Positions 7,352 to 13,519 of a stretch of DNA of 13,890 nt are shown here, piece after piece; position 1 is the first letter of the stretch; each line of letters starts with the position of its first letter. Location of the stretch: assembly GCA_934667625.1 (NCBI GenBank), contig CAKUMH010000016.1, positions 1 through 13,890 on the forward strand, written 5' to 3'. The position numbers were made by a program, and so were the translations under genes. A model generated the notes under the pieces. That model had not been told where the DNA came from. It searched no databases and saw only the letters and a program-made list of their open reading frames with translations. This DNA is from an uncultured Elusimicrobiales bacterium. GTDB lineage: Bacteria; Elusimicrobiota; Elusimicrobia; Elusimicrobiales; Elusimicrobiaceae.

Positions 7352-10300
7352 TTATTTAGCGGCCTCTTCTTTGGGAGCTTCGGTTTTGGCCTCGTCAGCT
7401 TTCGCGTCGGAGGCGGACGGCGCGGCAGCACCGTCCTCTACCTTCTTAAGCAAATCTACGCTCAAACCTAGCGCTTGGAGTTCTTTAATCAATACTTTAA
7501 AAGACTCGGGCACGCCGGGCTGGGTGGGAGCTTCGCCCTTGACAATGGATTCGTACATCTTGGTGCGGCCGACAAAATCGTCGGACTTCACTGTCAGGAA
7601 TTCCTGCAGGGTGTACGTGGCACCGTAACCTTCCATGGCCCACACTTCCATTTCACCGAAACGCTGACCACCAAACTGGGCTTTACCGCCCAAAGGCTGG
7701 CGCGTAATCAAGCTGTACGGACCCGTGGAGCGGGAGTGCACTTTGTCTTCCACCAAGTGGATCAGCTTCATCATATACATGTAACCGATCGTCACTTTTT
7801 CCTCAAAAGGTTCGCCGGTTCTGCCGTCGTAAAGCGTAATACGGCAGTAATCGTCCGGCAAGTATTTGGCGGCGTATTCTTCGCGCGCTTTTCCGGTGAG
7901 CCCTTTGTCGTCCAAAATCTTTTCTTTAGCTTTGCGGACCTGCTCCACCACTTCCGCTTCGCTCGGTCCGTCAAAGACCGGGGTGGCAGCGTTGTAGTGC
8001 AGGTAGTGCGCGGCCCAGCCGAGCATCGTTTCCAACAACTGTCCCACGTTCATACGGGAAGGAATACCCAACGGGGACAGCACAATGTCTAACGGAGTGC
8101 CGTCCGGCAAGAAAGGCATATCCTCTTCTGGCAAAATGCGGGCGACCACACCTTTGTTACCGTGGCGGCCAGACATTTTGTCACCCACGTGGAGTTTGCG
8201 TTTGGAAGCAATGTACACCTTTACGGATTTGTTCACCGTCACGGCGAGTTCGTCGCCCTGTTTGGAGAATTCCATCTCGCGTTCAAAGTGTTCCACGGCT
8301 TTCTTTTCCATCAATTTGTAAAGCGCGTTAATGCGGTCTTCTTCCTTCTTGAGTTCCGCCGCTTTGGTGATGGTTTCTTTGGCATTGGCCAAGGCGCGTT
8401 TGCGCTGTTCTTTGAGCAGCGTCAACGTTGCTTCTTCTTCGTTTTGCAACGCAGTCAAGCGGGCCTTTTCCTCGGCTTTCGTCAACTTTTCTTTGCGGAC
8501 GAAAACGCGGGTGCCTAAAATTTTGCCGCTGGTGCCGGGCGGTACACGCAAGGAGGCGTCCACCACGTCATCGGCTTTTTTACCGAAGATGACCTTTAAC
8601 AGTCTTTCTTCCGGGGTCAGCTGCTGTTCGCCTTTCGGCGTCACTTTACCGACCAAAATATCGCCAGGTTCCACTACCGTAGCGGGCAAGACGATACCGT
8701 CGTTGTCTAAGTGGGACAACGCTTCCGCACCAATGTTGGGAATATCGCGGGTGATTTCTTCCGCACCCAGCTTGGTGTTGCGGGCATCCACCGTAAATTC
8801 GTGCAGGTGGACAGAGGTAAATACGTCGTCCTTTACGAGGCGCGAAGAAACCAAGATGGCGTCTTCGTAGTTATACCCTTCCCAGCACATAAAACCTACG
8901 AGCATATTGCGGCCCAAAGCAAGGTAGCCATTGTCCATAGACGGACCGTCGGCAATGACCTGGCGGGCTTTTACATTATCGCCGGATTTCACAATCGGAT
9001 GCTGGTTGATGCAGGTATCCTGGTTGGAGCGTTTGTATTTCAAAAGTTCGTACACATCACAGGAACCGTCTTTGGTTTCAATGATGATTTTGGATGCATC
9101 CGCAAACTGGACGCGACCATCACGGCGGGCGACCACAGCGGTACCGGAGTCGCGGGCGACTTCGTGCTCAATACCAGTACCCACATACGGAGCTTCCGGC
9201 ATGAGGAGCGGCACACCCTGGCGTTGCATGTTACAACCCATCAACGCACGGTTGGCATCGTCGTGTTCCAAGAACGGAATCAAAGCGGCAGACACGCTGA
9301 TTACCTGCAGCGGGGACACATCCATGTAGTCCACATCTTTAGGCGCCACCAAGGGGTAATCCGCGCGGACGCGGCAAGCCACGAGGTCGGTGTCAATTTT
9401 GCCTTCTTTGGTGGTAGGCGTATTGGCCTGAGCCACAAATTTATCGTCTTCGGCGTCGGCGGTCAGTTCTTCCACCTGGTTGGTGACTTTTCCGTTGACC
9501 ACTTTGCGGTACGGCGTTTCAATCAAACCATACTTATTCACGCGCGAATAGCACGCCAAAGAGGTGATCAGACCAATGTTCGGACCTTCTGGGGTTTCAA
9601 TCGGGCAGACGCGGCCATAGTGCGTATAGTGCACGTCGCGCACTTCAAAGCCAGCGCGCTTTCTGTTCAACCCGCCCGGGCCCAAAGCGGACAAACGGCG
9701 TTTGTGGGTCAGCTCGCCCAAGGGGTTAATCTGATCCATGAACTGGGAAAGCTGCGAAGTGCCAAAGAACTTGCGGACAATCGCCTGCACGGGCTGCGCG
9801 TTTATTAACGCGCGGGGCGTGAAGGACGTGAGTTCGCGGTTCATGCGGTCACGCGCGGTTTTGGCCATTTGGGACAAACCGATGCGGATTTGGTTTTCCA
9901 AGAGTTCGCCAATACCACGTACACGGCGGTTACCCAAGTGGTCAATATCGTCCACTTTAAAGGAGAATTTGTCACCATACGCCTTTTGTGCTTCTTCGCC
10001 AGCGTTCAACGCGAGCAGATATTTCACCGTAACGATGATATCTTCCGGGCACAGCGTGCGGCGTTTGTCGGACGGAGTGGTGAATTTTTTGAACTTATAT
10101 TTGCTGATAAGGTCAAACATATTCGCAAATTTTTTGTTGATTTTGTAGCGACCGACAAAACTCAAATCGTATCTGCGAATGTTGTCAAAAATCAAGTTGT
10201 TTAAAAAGCTTTCCGCCTGTTCTTTGACGATAAAATCCTGTCCGCGCATCTTTTTGTAAATTTCTGCCTGCGCTTCGGCCGCAGTACGGATAGAATCCTT

Positions 10301-11209
10301 GCGGTGCTCCAGCGTGGCCAAAATGCCGGGGTCGTCCTGGCGGGGTTTTCCACAAATGACTTTAATCTTTTTGACGTTCTTTTCAATCAAGGTCTTAAAG
10401 AGTTTATCGTCAATCGGCAAGGCGGCTTTTTCGTCTAGGTTCCACAGCACTTCGCCGGTGGCCGGATCGTAAATATCGTCCGCCGCGTAGCGACCGATGA
10501 CGCCGTCAATGTTGGACGCTTTGACTTCAATATCCTCGCAGTTGTAGAAGGTTTGGATAATCTGTGCGTTGGTTTCCAAGCCACAAGCGCGAAGGAACGT
10601 GGAGGCCAGCACTTTTTTCTTTCTGTCAATGCGAACCCACAACGTGTTCATCAAGTCAAACGAAAATTCAATCCACGCGCCGCGGTACGGAATAATGCGG
10701 GCGACGTAGAGGCGTTTACCGAAGGTGGACTGTTTCTTTTCTTCATCCTCTTCAAAAATAATACCCGGCGAGCGGTGCATCTGGCTGACAATAACGCGTT
10801 CTGCGCCGTTAAACACAAAGCAGCCGGCATCGGTCATCAAAGGCAAATCGCAAAGGGTCACGTCCTGATCGGACGCTTCTTTCATCTTCCCGTTTTTCTG
10901 CTTGACGTACAAGCGCATCATGGCCTTTAAGGGGGCGGAATAGGTGCTGTCGCGCACGGCGGCTTCTGCCGGGGTGGCGTAGCGGGGAGAGCCCAGTTCG
11001 TACTTCAAAAATTCAAGTTTCATACTCCCGTCGGGAGCTTCAATCGGGAACACGTCTTCAAACGCGGCCTGTAAACCTTTTAATTCCCGTTTAGAAGGAG
11101 AGACATCCAATTGCAAAAAGTCCACAAAGGACTGCTTTTGCATATCTAGCAAATCGGGTAAGGGAAGTTTGGTGGAAATTTTGCCGAAATTTGTTTGTTT
11201 TTCAATCAT
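7352..11209 (-). CDS. rpoB: DNA-directed RNA polymerase subunit beta
   Basis: This 1285-residue single-chain protein is within the normal range (E. coli has 1342). It forms one pincer of RNA polymerase and most of the rifampicin pocket. The rifampicin-region core FFGTSQLSQFMDQ is followed by INPLGELTHKRRLSALG. Q489, D492, H502, R505 and S507 match E. coli Q513, D516, H526, R529 and S531, but I494 stands where E. coli has N518. GRVCPIETPEGPNIGL follows, and GRHGNKGVVARILPEEDMPF lies near residue 1010. The conserved C-terminal clamp anchor ends at about LIKELQALGLSVDLLKK, after which a 29-residue Ala/Lys/Glu-rich tail is appended. The start MIEKQTNFGKIS has AGGA 9 nt upstream. It lies 148 nt after rplL across a structured gap and 16 nt before rpoC. 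Confidence 0.99.
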   Translation of the reverse strand: MIEKQTNFGKISTKLPLPDLLDMQKQSFVDFLQLDVSPSKRELKGLQAAFEDVFPIEAPDGSMKLEFLKYELGSPRYATPAEAAVRDSTYSAPLKAMMRLYVKQKNGKMKEASDQDVTLCDLPLMTDAGCFVFNGAERVIVSQMHRSPGIIFEEDEEKKQSTFGKRLYVARIIPYRGAWIEFSFDLMNTLWVRIDRKKKVLASTFLRACGLETNAQIIQTFYNCEDIEVKASNIDGVIGRYAADDIYDPATGEVLWNLDEKAALPIDDKLFKTLIEKNVKKIKVICGKPRQDDPGILATLEHRKDSIRTAAEAQAEIYKKMRGQDFIVKEQAESFLNNLIFDNIRRYDLSFVGRYKINKKFANMFDLISKYKFKKFTTPSDKRRTLCPEDIIVTVKYLLALNAGEEAQKAYGDKFSFKVDDIDHLGNRRVRGIGELLENQIRIGLSQMAKTARDRMNRELTSFTPRALINAQPVQAIVRKFFGTSQLSQFMDQINPLGELTHKRRLSALGPGGLNRKRAGFEVRDVHYTHYGRVCPIETPEGPNIGLITSLACYSRVNKYGLIETPYRKVVNGKVTNQVEELTADAEDDKFVAQANTPTTKEGKIDTDLVACRVRADYPLVAPKDVDYMDVSPLQVISVSAALIPFLEHDDANRALMGCNMQRQGVPLLMPEAPYVGTGIEHEVARDSGTAVVARRDGRVQFADASKIIIETKDGSCDVYELLKYKRSNQDTCINQHPIVKSGDNVKARQVIADGPSMDNGYLALGRNMLVGFMCWEGYNYEDAILVSSRLVKDDVFTSVHLHEFTVDARNTKLGAEEITRDIPNIGAEALSHLDNDGIVLPATVVEPGDILVGKVTPKGEQQLTPEERLLKVIFGKKADDVVDASLRVPPGTSGKILGTRVFVRKEKLTKAEEKARLTALQNEEEATLTLLKEQRKRALANAKETITKAAELKKEEDRINALYKLMEKKAVEHFEREMEFSKQGDELAVTVNKSVKVYIASKRKLHVGDKMSGRHGNKGVVARILPEEDMPFLPDGTPLDIVLSPLGIPSRMNVGQLLETMLGWAAHYLHYNAATPVFDGPSEAEVVEQVRKAKEKILDDKGLTGKAREEYAAKYLPDDYCRITLYDGRTGEPFEEKVTIGYMYMMKLIHLVEDKVHSRSTGPYSLITRQPLGGKAQFGGQRFGEMEVWAMEGYGATYTLQEFLTVKSDDFVGRTKMYESIVKGEAPTQPGVPESFKVLIKELQALGLSVDLLKKVEDGAAAPSASDAKADEAKTEAPKEEAAK

Positions 11210-11286
11210 TTCTGTTCTTCCTGCTGGTTAGAGCGGAGGGCAACGTGCCGTTACGCACATACGGCTTACGCCGCCGGCCCGCCGTT

Positions 11287-11303
11287 ATACCCCATTTAGG
11301 GTA
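11287..11303 (-). promoter_or_regulatory. Small second stem-loop in the rplL-rpoB gap
   Basis: TACCC (11288-11292) and GGGTA (11299-11303) pair as a 5-bp stem over a 6-nt loop, 2 nt beyond the large hairpin on the transcript. Further down, 11247-11273 offers alternative pairings (GCCGT with ACGGC, or CGGC with GCCG). The whole leader of rpoB is therefore structured, but these smaller stems are individually weak. Confidence 0.35.
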
Positions 11304-11305
11304 CG

Positions 11306-11340
11306 TAATCCCACCCCCGCAAAAGCGAGGGGTGGGATTA
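11306..11340 (-). promoter_or_regulatory. Strong stem-loop in the rplL-rpoB gap (candidate attenuator or processing site)
   Basis: The arms TAATCCCACCCC (11306-11317) and GGGGTGGGATTA (11329-11340) are perfect 12-bp complements. The stem is extended by CGC/GCG (11318-11320 and 11325-11327) around an AAAA loop, with a single unpaired base at 11328. This gives about 15 bp in all. It lies 17 nt after the rplL stop and about 97 nt before the rpoB ATG. The minus strand continues ACGTACCC, with no U-run, so it is not a full intrinsic terminator. In E. coli this same gap holds a partial terminator and an RNase III cleavage site that lower rpoBC relative to rplL; by position this hairpin is the candidate equivalent. 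The fold is seen; the function is inferred. Confidence 0.7.
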
Positions 11341-11357
11341 ATAATTCGTTGGTTGAA

Positions 11358-11741
11358 CTATTTGAGTTCTACGGTGCCGCCGGCTTCGGTGATTTTCTTT
11401 TTAAGTTCTTCAGCTTCGGCTTTGGCAACGTTTTCTTTCACAGCTTTCGGGGCGCCTTCCACGAGGTCTTTGGCTTCTTTCAAGCCCAAACCGGTGATTT
11501 CGCGCACAACTTTGATGACGGCGATTTTCTTAGCGGCGTCAACAGCGGTCAACACAACGTTGAATTCGTCTTTTTCTTCAGCGGCAGCAGTGGCAGCGGG
11601 AGCGGCAGCGGCAACAGCCACGGCCGGAGCAGCGGCTTTCACGCCGAATTTTTCTTCGATAGCTTTCACGAGTTCGGAAAGTTCCAGAACGGTGAGTTCA
11701 GCAATTGCATTCACTAATTCTTCTTTGGTCATTTTAGCCAT
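11358..11741 (-). CDS. rplL: 50S ribosomal protein L7/L12
   Basis: This 127-residue protein is typical for the family (about 120-130). Dimers of L7/L12 bind the C-terminal helix of L10 and form the mobile ribosomal stalk that recruits and activates EF-G, EF-Tu, IF2 and RF3. The N-terminal dimerisation domain is at about 3-36 (TKEELVNAIAELTVLELSEL ... EEKFGV). A flexible Ala/Pro/Val hinge spans about 38-57. The globular C-terminal domain carries the diagnostic KIAVIKVVREITGLGLKEAK and DLVEGAPKAVKE. The start MAKMTKEEL is preferred because AAGGA (11751-11755) is 9 nt upstream. The second Met, three codons in, would be 18 nt away, and an upstream in-frame extension to 11807 adds 22 unrelated residues. 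It lies 332 nt after rplJ, unusually far. Confidence 0.98.
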   Translation of the reverse strand: MAKMTKEELVNAIAELTVLELSELVKAIEEKFGVKAAAPAVAVAAAAPAATAAAEEKDEFNVVLTAVDAAKKIAVIKVVREITGLGLKEAKDLVEGAPKAVKENVAKAEAEELKKKITEAGGTVELK

Positions 11742-11780
11742 TTTATTTTTTCCTTGTTTCTTATAGAGTAGCTGCCTTCT

Positions 11781-11799
11781 GCCTAAACCGGGTTTAGGC
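11781..11799 (-). promoter_or_regulatory. Stem-loop upstream of the rplL ribosome-binding site
   Basis: GCCTAAAC (11781-11788) and GTTTAGGC (11792-11799) are perfect 8-bp complements with a 3-nt loop. It lies 25 nt before the rplL Shine-Dalgarno on the transcript. An alternative stem, GCCCG (11798-11802) with CGGGC (11817-11821), overlaps it and would be mutually exclusive. A further CCGC/GCGG stem lies at 11827-11839. No U-tract follows. The arrangement could modulate rplL translation or separate it from rplJ; this is inference. Confidence 0.5.
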
Positions 11800-11871
11800 C
11801 CGTGCATTTATCCTTTCGGGCTACTACCGCACTTGGCGGGTTTAGATTTTACCACTTGGGGAAAACGGCTT

Positions 11872-12074
11872 GCGTAACGAACAGTTATTCTGCTCGCACC
11901 ATTTCGTATTTTGGGGCGGATTTCCATTTTTTGCTCGTTACATAATTTTCACTATGCTGCGTCGCAAAGAAAATGAAAATCACGCCTGCCAAAATCCAAA
12001 ATTGCTTCTGTAACGCTTCCGCGCCCAAAAGCACCACCCGTTTTCGGCGCGCCAAACATCGGCGCGTACGTTAC
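11872..12074. repeat. Dyad-rich, repeat-like insertion between rplJ and rplL
   Basis: This stretch fills most of the 332-nt gap between rplJ and rplL and does not resemble a ribosomal leader. It contains four copies of one hexamer in alternating orientation: GTAACG at 11874, CGTTAC at 11936, GTAACG at 12010 and CGTTAC at 12069, the last overlapping the rplJ stop codon. The outermost pair could act as short terminal inverted repeats. Other internal dyads are ATTTTCA (11945) with TGAAAAT (11974), and ATTTTGG (11908) with CCAAAAT (11989, repeated at 11996). TCGGCGCG occurs twice (12044 and 12059). Both strands have accidental short open frames, none convincing as a gene. It may be one copy of an interspersed element; copy number cannot be judged from one window. 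Confidence 0.4.
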
Positions 12075-12598
12075 TATTTGCCTTGCTTGTCTTCCAAGGC
12101 TTTGATAACGTAGGCAAAATCCCGTATCGGAGCTTGCAACACTTGTGCAGACTGAGCGACTGCGTTGTACAACGCACCGGCCAACTTGGACAGGTTCTCT
12201 TCCTTGGTACCGATGGTAGCCAATTGTTTCACCTGGTCTTCGTTGTACCAGACACCGTCAGAATAGCAAGCGCGAAGCTTCAAAGCCGCAAACTTTTTCT
12301 GAAAGTCCACCAGCGTTTTGGCGACGGCGGCAATATCTCCGCCTACCGCGATAGCCGTCGGGCCTTGAAAGAGCTTTTCATCAGCGCCTTCAATGTTGGC
12401 CTGGCGAATGGCATGGTCTACGATGGCATTGCGTTCCACACGGAATTTTGCTCCGGTGGGCGCCAATTGCTTGCGCAGCTCTGCCATATCCACGAACTTC
12501 AAGCCTTGGTAGGCCGTGAAGAACAGGGTGCCACTAGCGGTAATTTCAGAAGCTAAGTCTTGCGACTTTTGTTTCTTTTGGTCTTTTGTCAGGTTCAT
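12074..12598 (-). CDS. rplJ: 50S ribosomal protein L10
   Basis: This 174-residue protein is the usual length for L10, the base of the ribosomal stalk. The N-terminal domain binds 23S rRNA next to L11, and the C-terminal helix carries the L7/L12 dimers. The start MNLTKDQKKQKSQDLASEI is followed by the family pattern LFFTAYQGLKFVDMAELRKQ, then GAKFRVERNAIVDHAIRQ and FQGPTAIAV. The C-terminal helix (about 140-174, ending FAYVIKALEDKQGK) would hold L12. The ATG at 12598 is chosen because AGG lies 7 nt upstream and the conserved N-terminus begins here; an in-frame TTG at 12646 would add 16 unrelated residues from the leader. The gene ends with tandem in-frame stops TAG TAA. It is the first gene of the operon; rplK and rplA do not precede it. 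Confidence 0.97.
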   Translation of the reverse strand: MNLTKDQKKQKSQDLASEITASGTLFFTAYQGLKFVDMAELRKQLAPTGAKFRVERNAIVDHAIRQANIEGADEKLFQGPTAIAVGGDIAAVAKTLVDFQKKFAALKLRACYSDGVWYNEDQVKQLATIGTKEENLSKLAGALYNAVAQSAQVLQAPIRDFAYVIKALEDKQGK

Positions 12599-12637
12599 TT
12601 TATTGCCTGTTTTAATAACGAAAACCGCCGCATTTTG

Positions 12638-12666
12638 CCTGCCCAAAAAGCAATTTTTTAGGCAGA
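12638..12666 (-). promoter_or_regulatory. Stem-loop 2 of the rplJ leader
   Basis: On the minus-strand RNA, CUGCCUAAAAA pairs with UUUUUGGGCAG across a 5-nt AUUGC loop, giving 11 bp plus one G-U at the base. One internal pair is G-U on this strand but would be C-A on the other, so the fold is stable only in the operon transcript. It lies about 40 nt before the rplJ ATG. No U-tract follows, so it is not a terminator. Confidence 0.65.
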
Positions 12667-12682
12667 GAAAACGACAGCCACA

Positions 12683-12717
12683 AACTCCCTTCCCTTCGTT
12701 TTACCGACGGAGGAGTT
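12683..12717 (-). promoter_or_regulatory. Stem-loop 1 of the rplJ leader
   Basis: On the minus-strand RNA, AACUCC (12717-12712) pairs with GGAGUU (12688-12683). Inside, UCC pairs with GGA and UCG with CGA over a 6-nt GUAAAA loop, leaving AG bulges only on the 3' arm (12689-12690 and 12694-12695). An asymmetric purine bulge within a helix is what an L10-binding kink-turn region would need, but the match is approximate. Confidence 0.5.
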
Positions 12718-12751
12718 ATGGTTCTCGTTAAAAATCGGGTTAATTACTTCT

Positions 12752-12779
12752 ATTATATTTTATCAATAAAAGCCGCCAA
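12752..12779 (-). promoter_or_regulatory. Candidate sigma-70-type promoter of rplJ-rplL-rpoBC (proximal)
   Basis: The minus strand has a perfect TATAAT at 12752-12757 and TTGGCG (4 of 6 to TTGACA) at 12774-12779, with 16-bp spacing, in AT-rich sequence. The predicted start is near 12745, leaving a 5' leader of about 147 nt before rplJ. It is placed exactly where a promoter is needed, between the gene terminator and the structured leader. Confidence 0.65.
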
Positions 12780-12823
12780 ATGCAATCCTTTTTGCACACG
12801 TTTTATCCGCGACTCTTATAATT

Positions 12824-12832
12824 ATTATACCA
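12824..12832 (-). promoter_or_regulatory. Candidate extended -10 promoter (distal)
   Basis: The minus strand reads TGGTATAAT, a perfect -10 with the upstream TGn extension. I see no good -35 box, which extended -10 promoters can lack. It begins directly where the preceding terminator hairpin ends and lies 72 bp upstream of the proximal -10. The box lies within TATAATTATTATA, which is palindromic, so a -10-like sequence also occurs on the plus strand. Confidence 0.4.
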
Positions 12833-12870
12833 AAAAGATAAAGGAATTTCTATCCTTTTATCCCTTTTTT
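12832..12870. terminator. Putative bidirectional intrinsic terminator after the unknown gene
   Basis: GATAAAGGA (12837-12845) pairs with TCCTTTTATC (12853-12862), with one bulged T and a 7-nt loop. The flanks are A5 on one side and T6 on the other, so either strand would have a hairpin followed by a U-rich stretch. It starts at the TAA stop of the 216-aa gene and insulates it from the ribosomal operon. The stem is AT-rich, so strength is uncertain. Confidence 0.55.
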
Positions 12871-13519
12871 ATGGATGCCACATACAGGCCCGCAGAGGAT
12901 GCTTTGTCGGATAAAAATCGGGCAAGTCTTCCTGGTAATTGCTTTCATAGTCTTTATCCCGCTGTTTTAGAATGACTTCCAACGCCGCTGGAGTGCCCGT
13001 TGCAAAAACCTCCGCCCAGGAATCTTTTAAAATTTCCTTATTAAAACACAAATGCTTTATATTGTTAAGCGGGATTAAGAAGTCCAACACTTCCTTCGTT
13101 CGGAACGCACCGAGTCGGTCCAGACCCGAATTCTGCATATCATTTAGAAGTCCTCTCCCGATTTTTTCCCAATCCGTGTTTTCCACCCCATTGCCAATAA
13201 TCGCCAGCAAAGACATAAGCCGGGTATTTTTGCGCAATACTTTACCATTCAATTCGTTCCCAAGCAATTTCAATATGTATTTTAAATATGTATCGTATTC
13301 AGGAAAAGAAGGGTTGGGGGTCCAGTCCAAAACGAGTGAATCGTCCTCTTTGAACTTAACAACTAAAAACATTGAAATGGGATCTTCCCCCTCGCCTATG
13401 TTGCGTGATTCTGCCCGCGGGGCAATCCCAAAGCCTACGGCCGGGCTATCCGGGAAAAACCGCAAAACCAGCTGCGAATCGCCAAGCCACGCCGTTTGGG
13501 TTATTTCGTGTCCATTCAT
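12869..13519 (-). CDS. Hypothetical protein, 216 aa, no recognised family
   Basis: I do not recognise this protein. It begins MNGHEITQTAWLGDSQLVLR and ends KHPLRACMWHP. It has no signal peptide or membrane segment and looks soluble, mixed alpha/beta. Two beta-rich patches (QLVLRFFPDSPAVGFGI and SMFLVVKFKEDDSLVLDW) are followed by a mainly helical, Leu-rich second half. The chosen ATG at 13519 overlaps the stop of the upstream short frame as TGATG. There is no good Shine-Dalgarno, so expression would depend on coupling; an in-frame TTG four codons earlier is the alternative. The same frame stays open, without an ATG or GTG, up to a TGA near 13660. This gene could therefore be the 3' part of a longer frameshifted gene. 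A 221-residue Ser-rich frame lies antisense over it and is taken as a shadow. It is followed at once by a terminator. Confidence 0.6.
   Translation of the reverse strand: MNGHEITQTAWLGDSQLVLRFFPDSPAVGFGIAPRAESRNIGEGEDPISMFLVVKFKEDDSLVLDWTPNPSFPEYDTYLKYILKLLGNELNGKVLRKNTRLMSLLAIIGNGVENTDWEKIGRGLLNDMQNSGLDRLGAFRTKEVLDFLIPLNNIKHLCFNKEILKDSWAEVFATGTPAALEVILKQRDKDYESNYQEDLPDFYPTKHPLRACMWHP

Larger units (their letters stand above)
12599..12745 (-). promoter_or_regulatory. Structured 5' leader of rplJ (candidate L10 autoregulatory leader)
   Basis: This is the untranslated stretch between the proximal promoter and the rplJ start, about 147 nt. It contains two clear stem-loops (listed separately) and a small GTTTT/AAAAC hairpin (12609-12625) next to the rplJ Shine-Dalgarno. 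In many bacteria the L10-(L12)4 complex binds a structured rplJ leader and represses the operon (L10_leader family). Position, length and the presence of purine-rich bulges fit that idea. I could not match the kink-turn consensus with certainty. Confidence 0.4.

Noticed and set aside
8711..9808. 365-residue plus-strand open frame antisense to rpoB
   Set aside because: It has the same shadow signature, no plausible family and no ribosome-binding site worth noting.
11306..11340. Reading the rplL-rpoB hairpin as a complete intrinsic terminator
   Set aside because: No U-tract follows on the minus strand, and rpoBC must be transcribed. Partial attenuation or processing is more plausible.
11742..11807. 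N-terminal extension of rplL by 22 codons
   Set aside because: The added residues do not resemble L7/L12 and are encoded by the hairpin region. The internal ATG has AAGGA at ideal spacing.
11885..12037. 50-codon minus-strand frame with one hydrophobic segment (FWILAGVIFIFFA) and a GTG start in the rplJ-rplL gap
   Set aside because: There is no ATG or convincing ribosome-binding site, and it lies within a dyad-rich repeat-like stretch that also has accidental frames on the other strand. It is better explained as part of the repeat than as a gene.
12599..12646. N-terminal extension of rplJ by 16 codons from a TTG
   Set aside because: The residues are unlike L10 and come from the structured leader. 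The ATG at 12598 matches the conserved N-terminus.
12793..12822. Plus-strand promoter-like TTGCAC, 18 bp, TATAAT
   Set aside because: The -35 match is poor, no plus-strand gene follows, and the -10 arises from the palindromic TATAATTATTATA that belongs to the minus-strand promoter.
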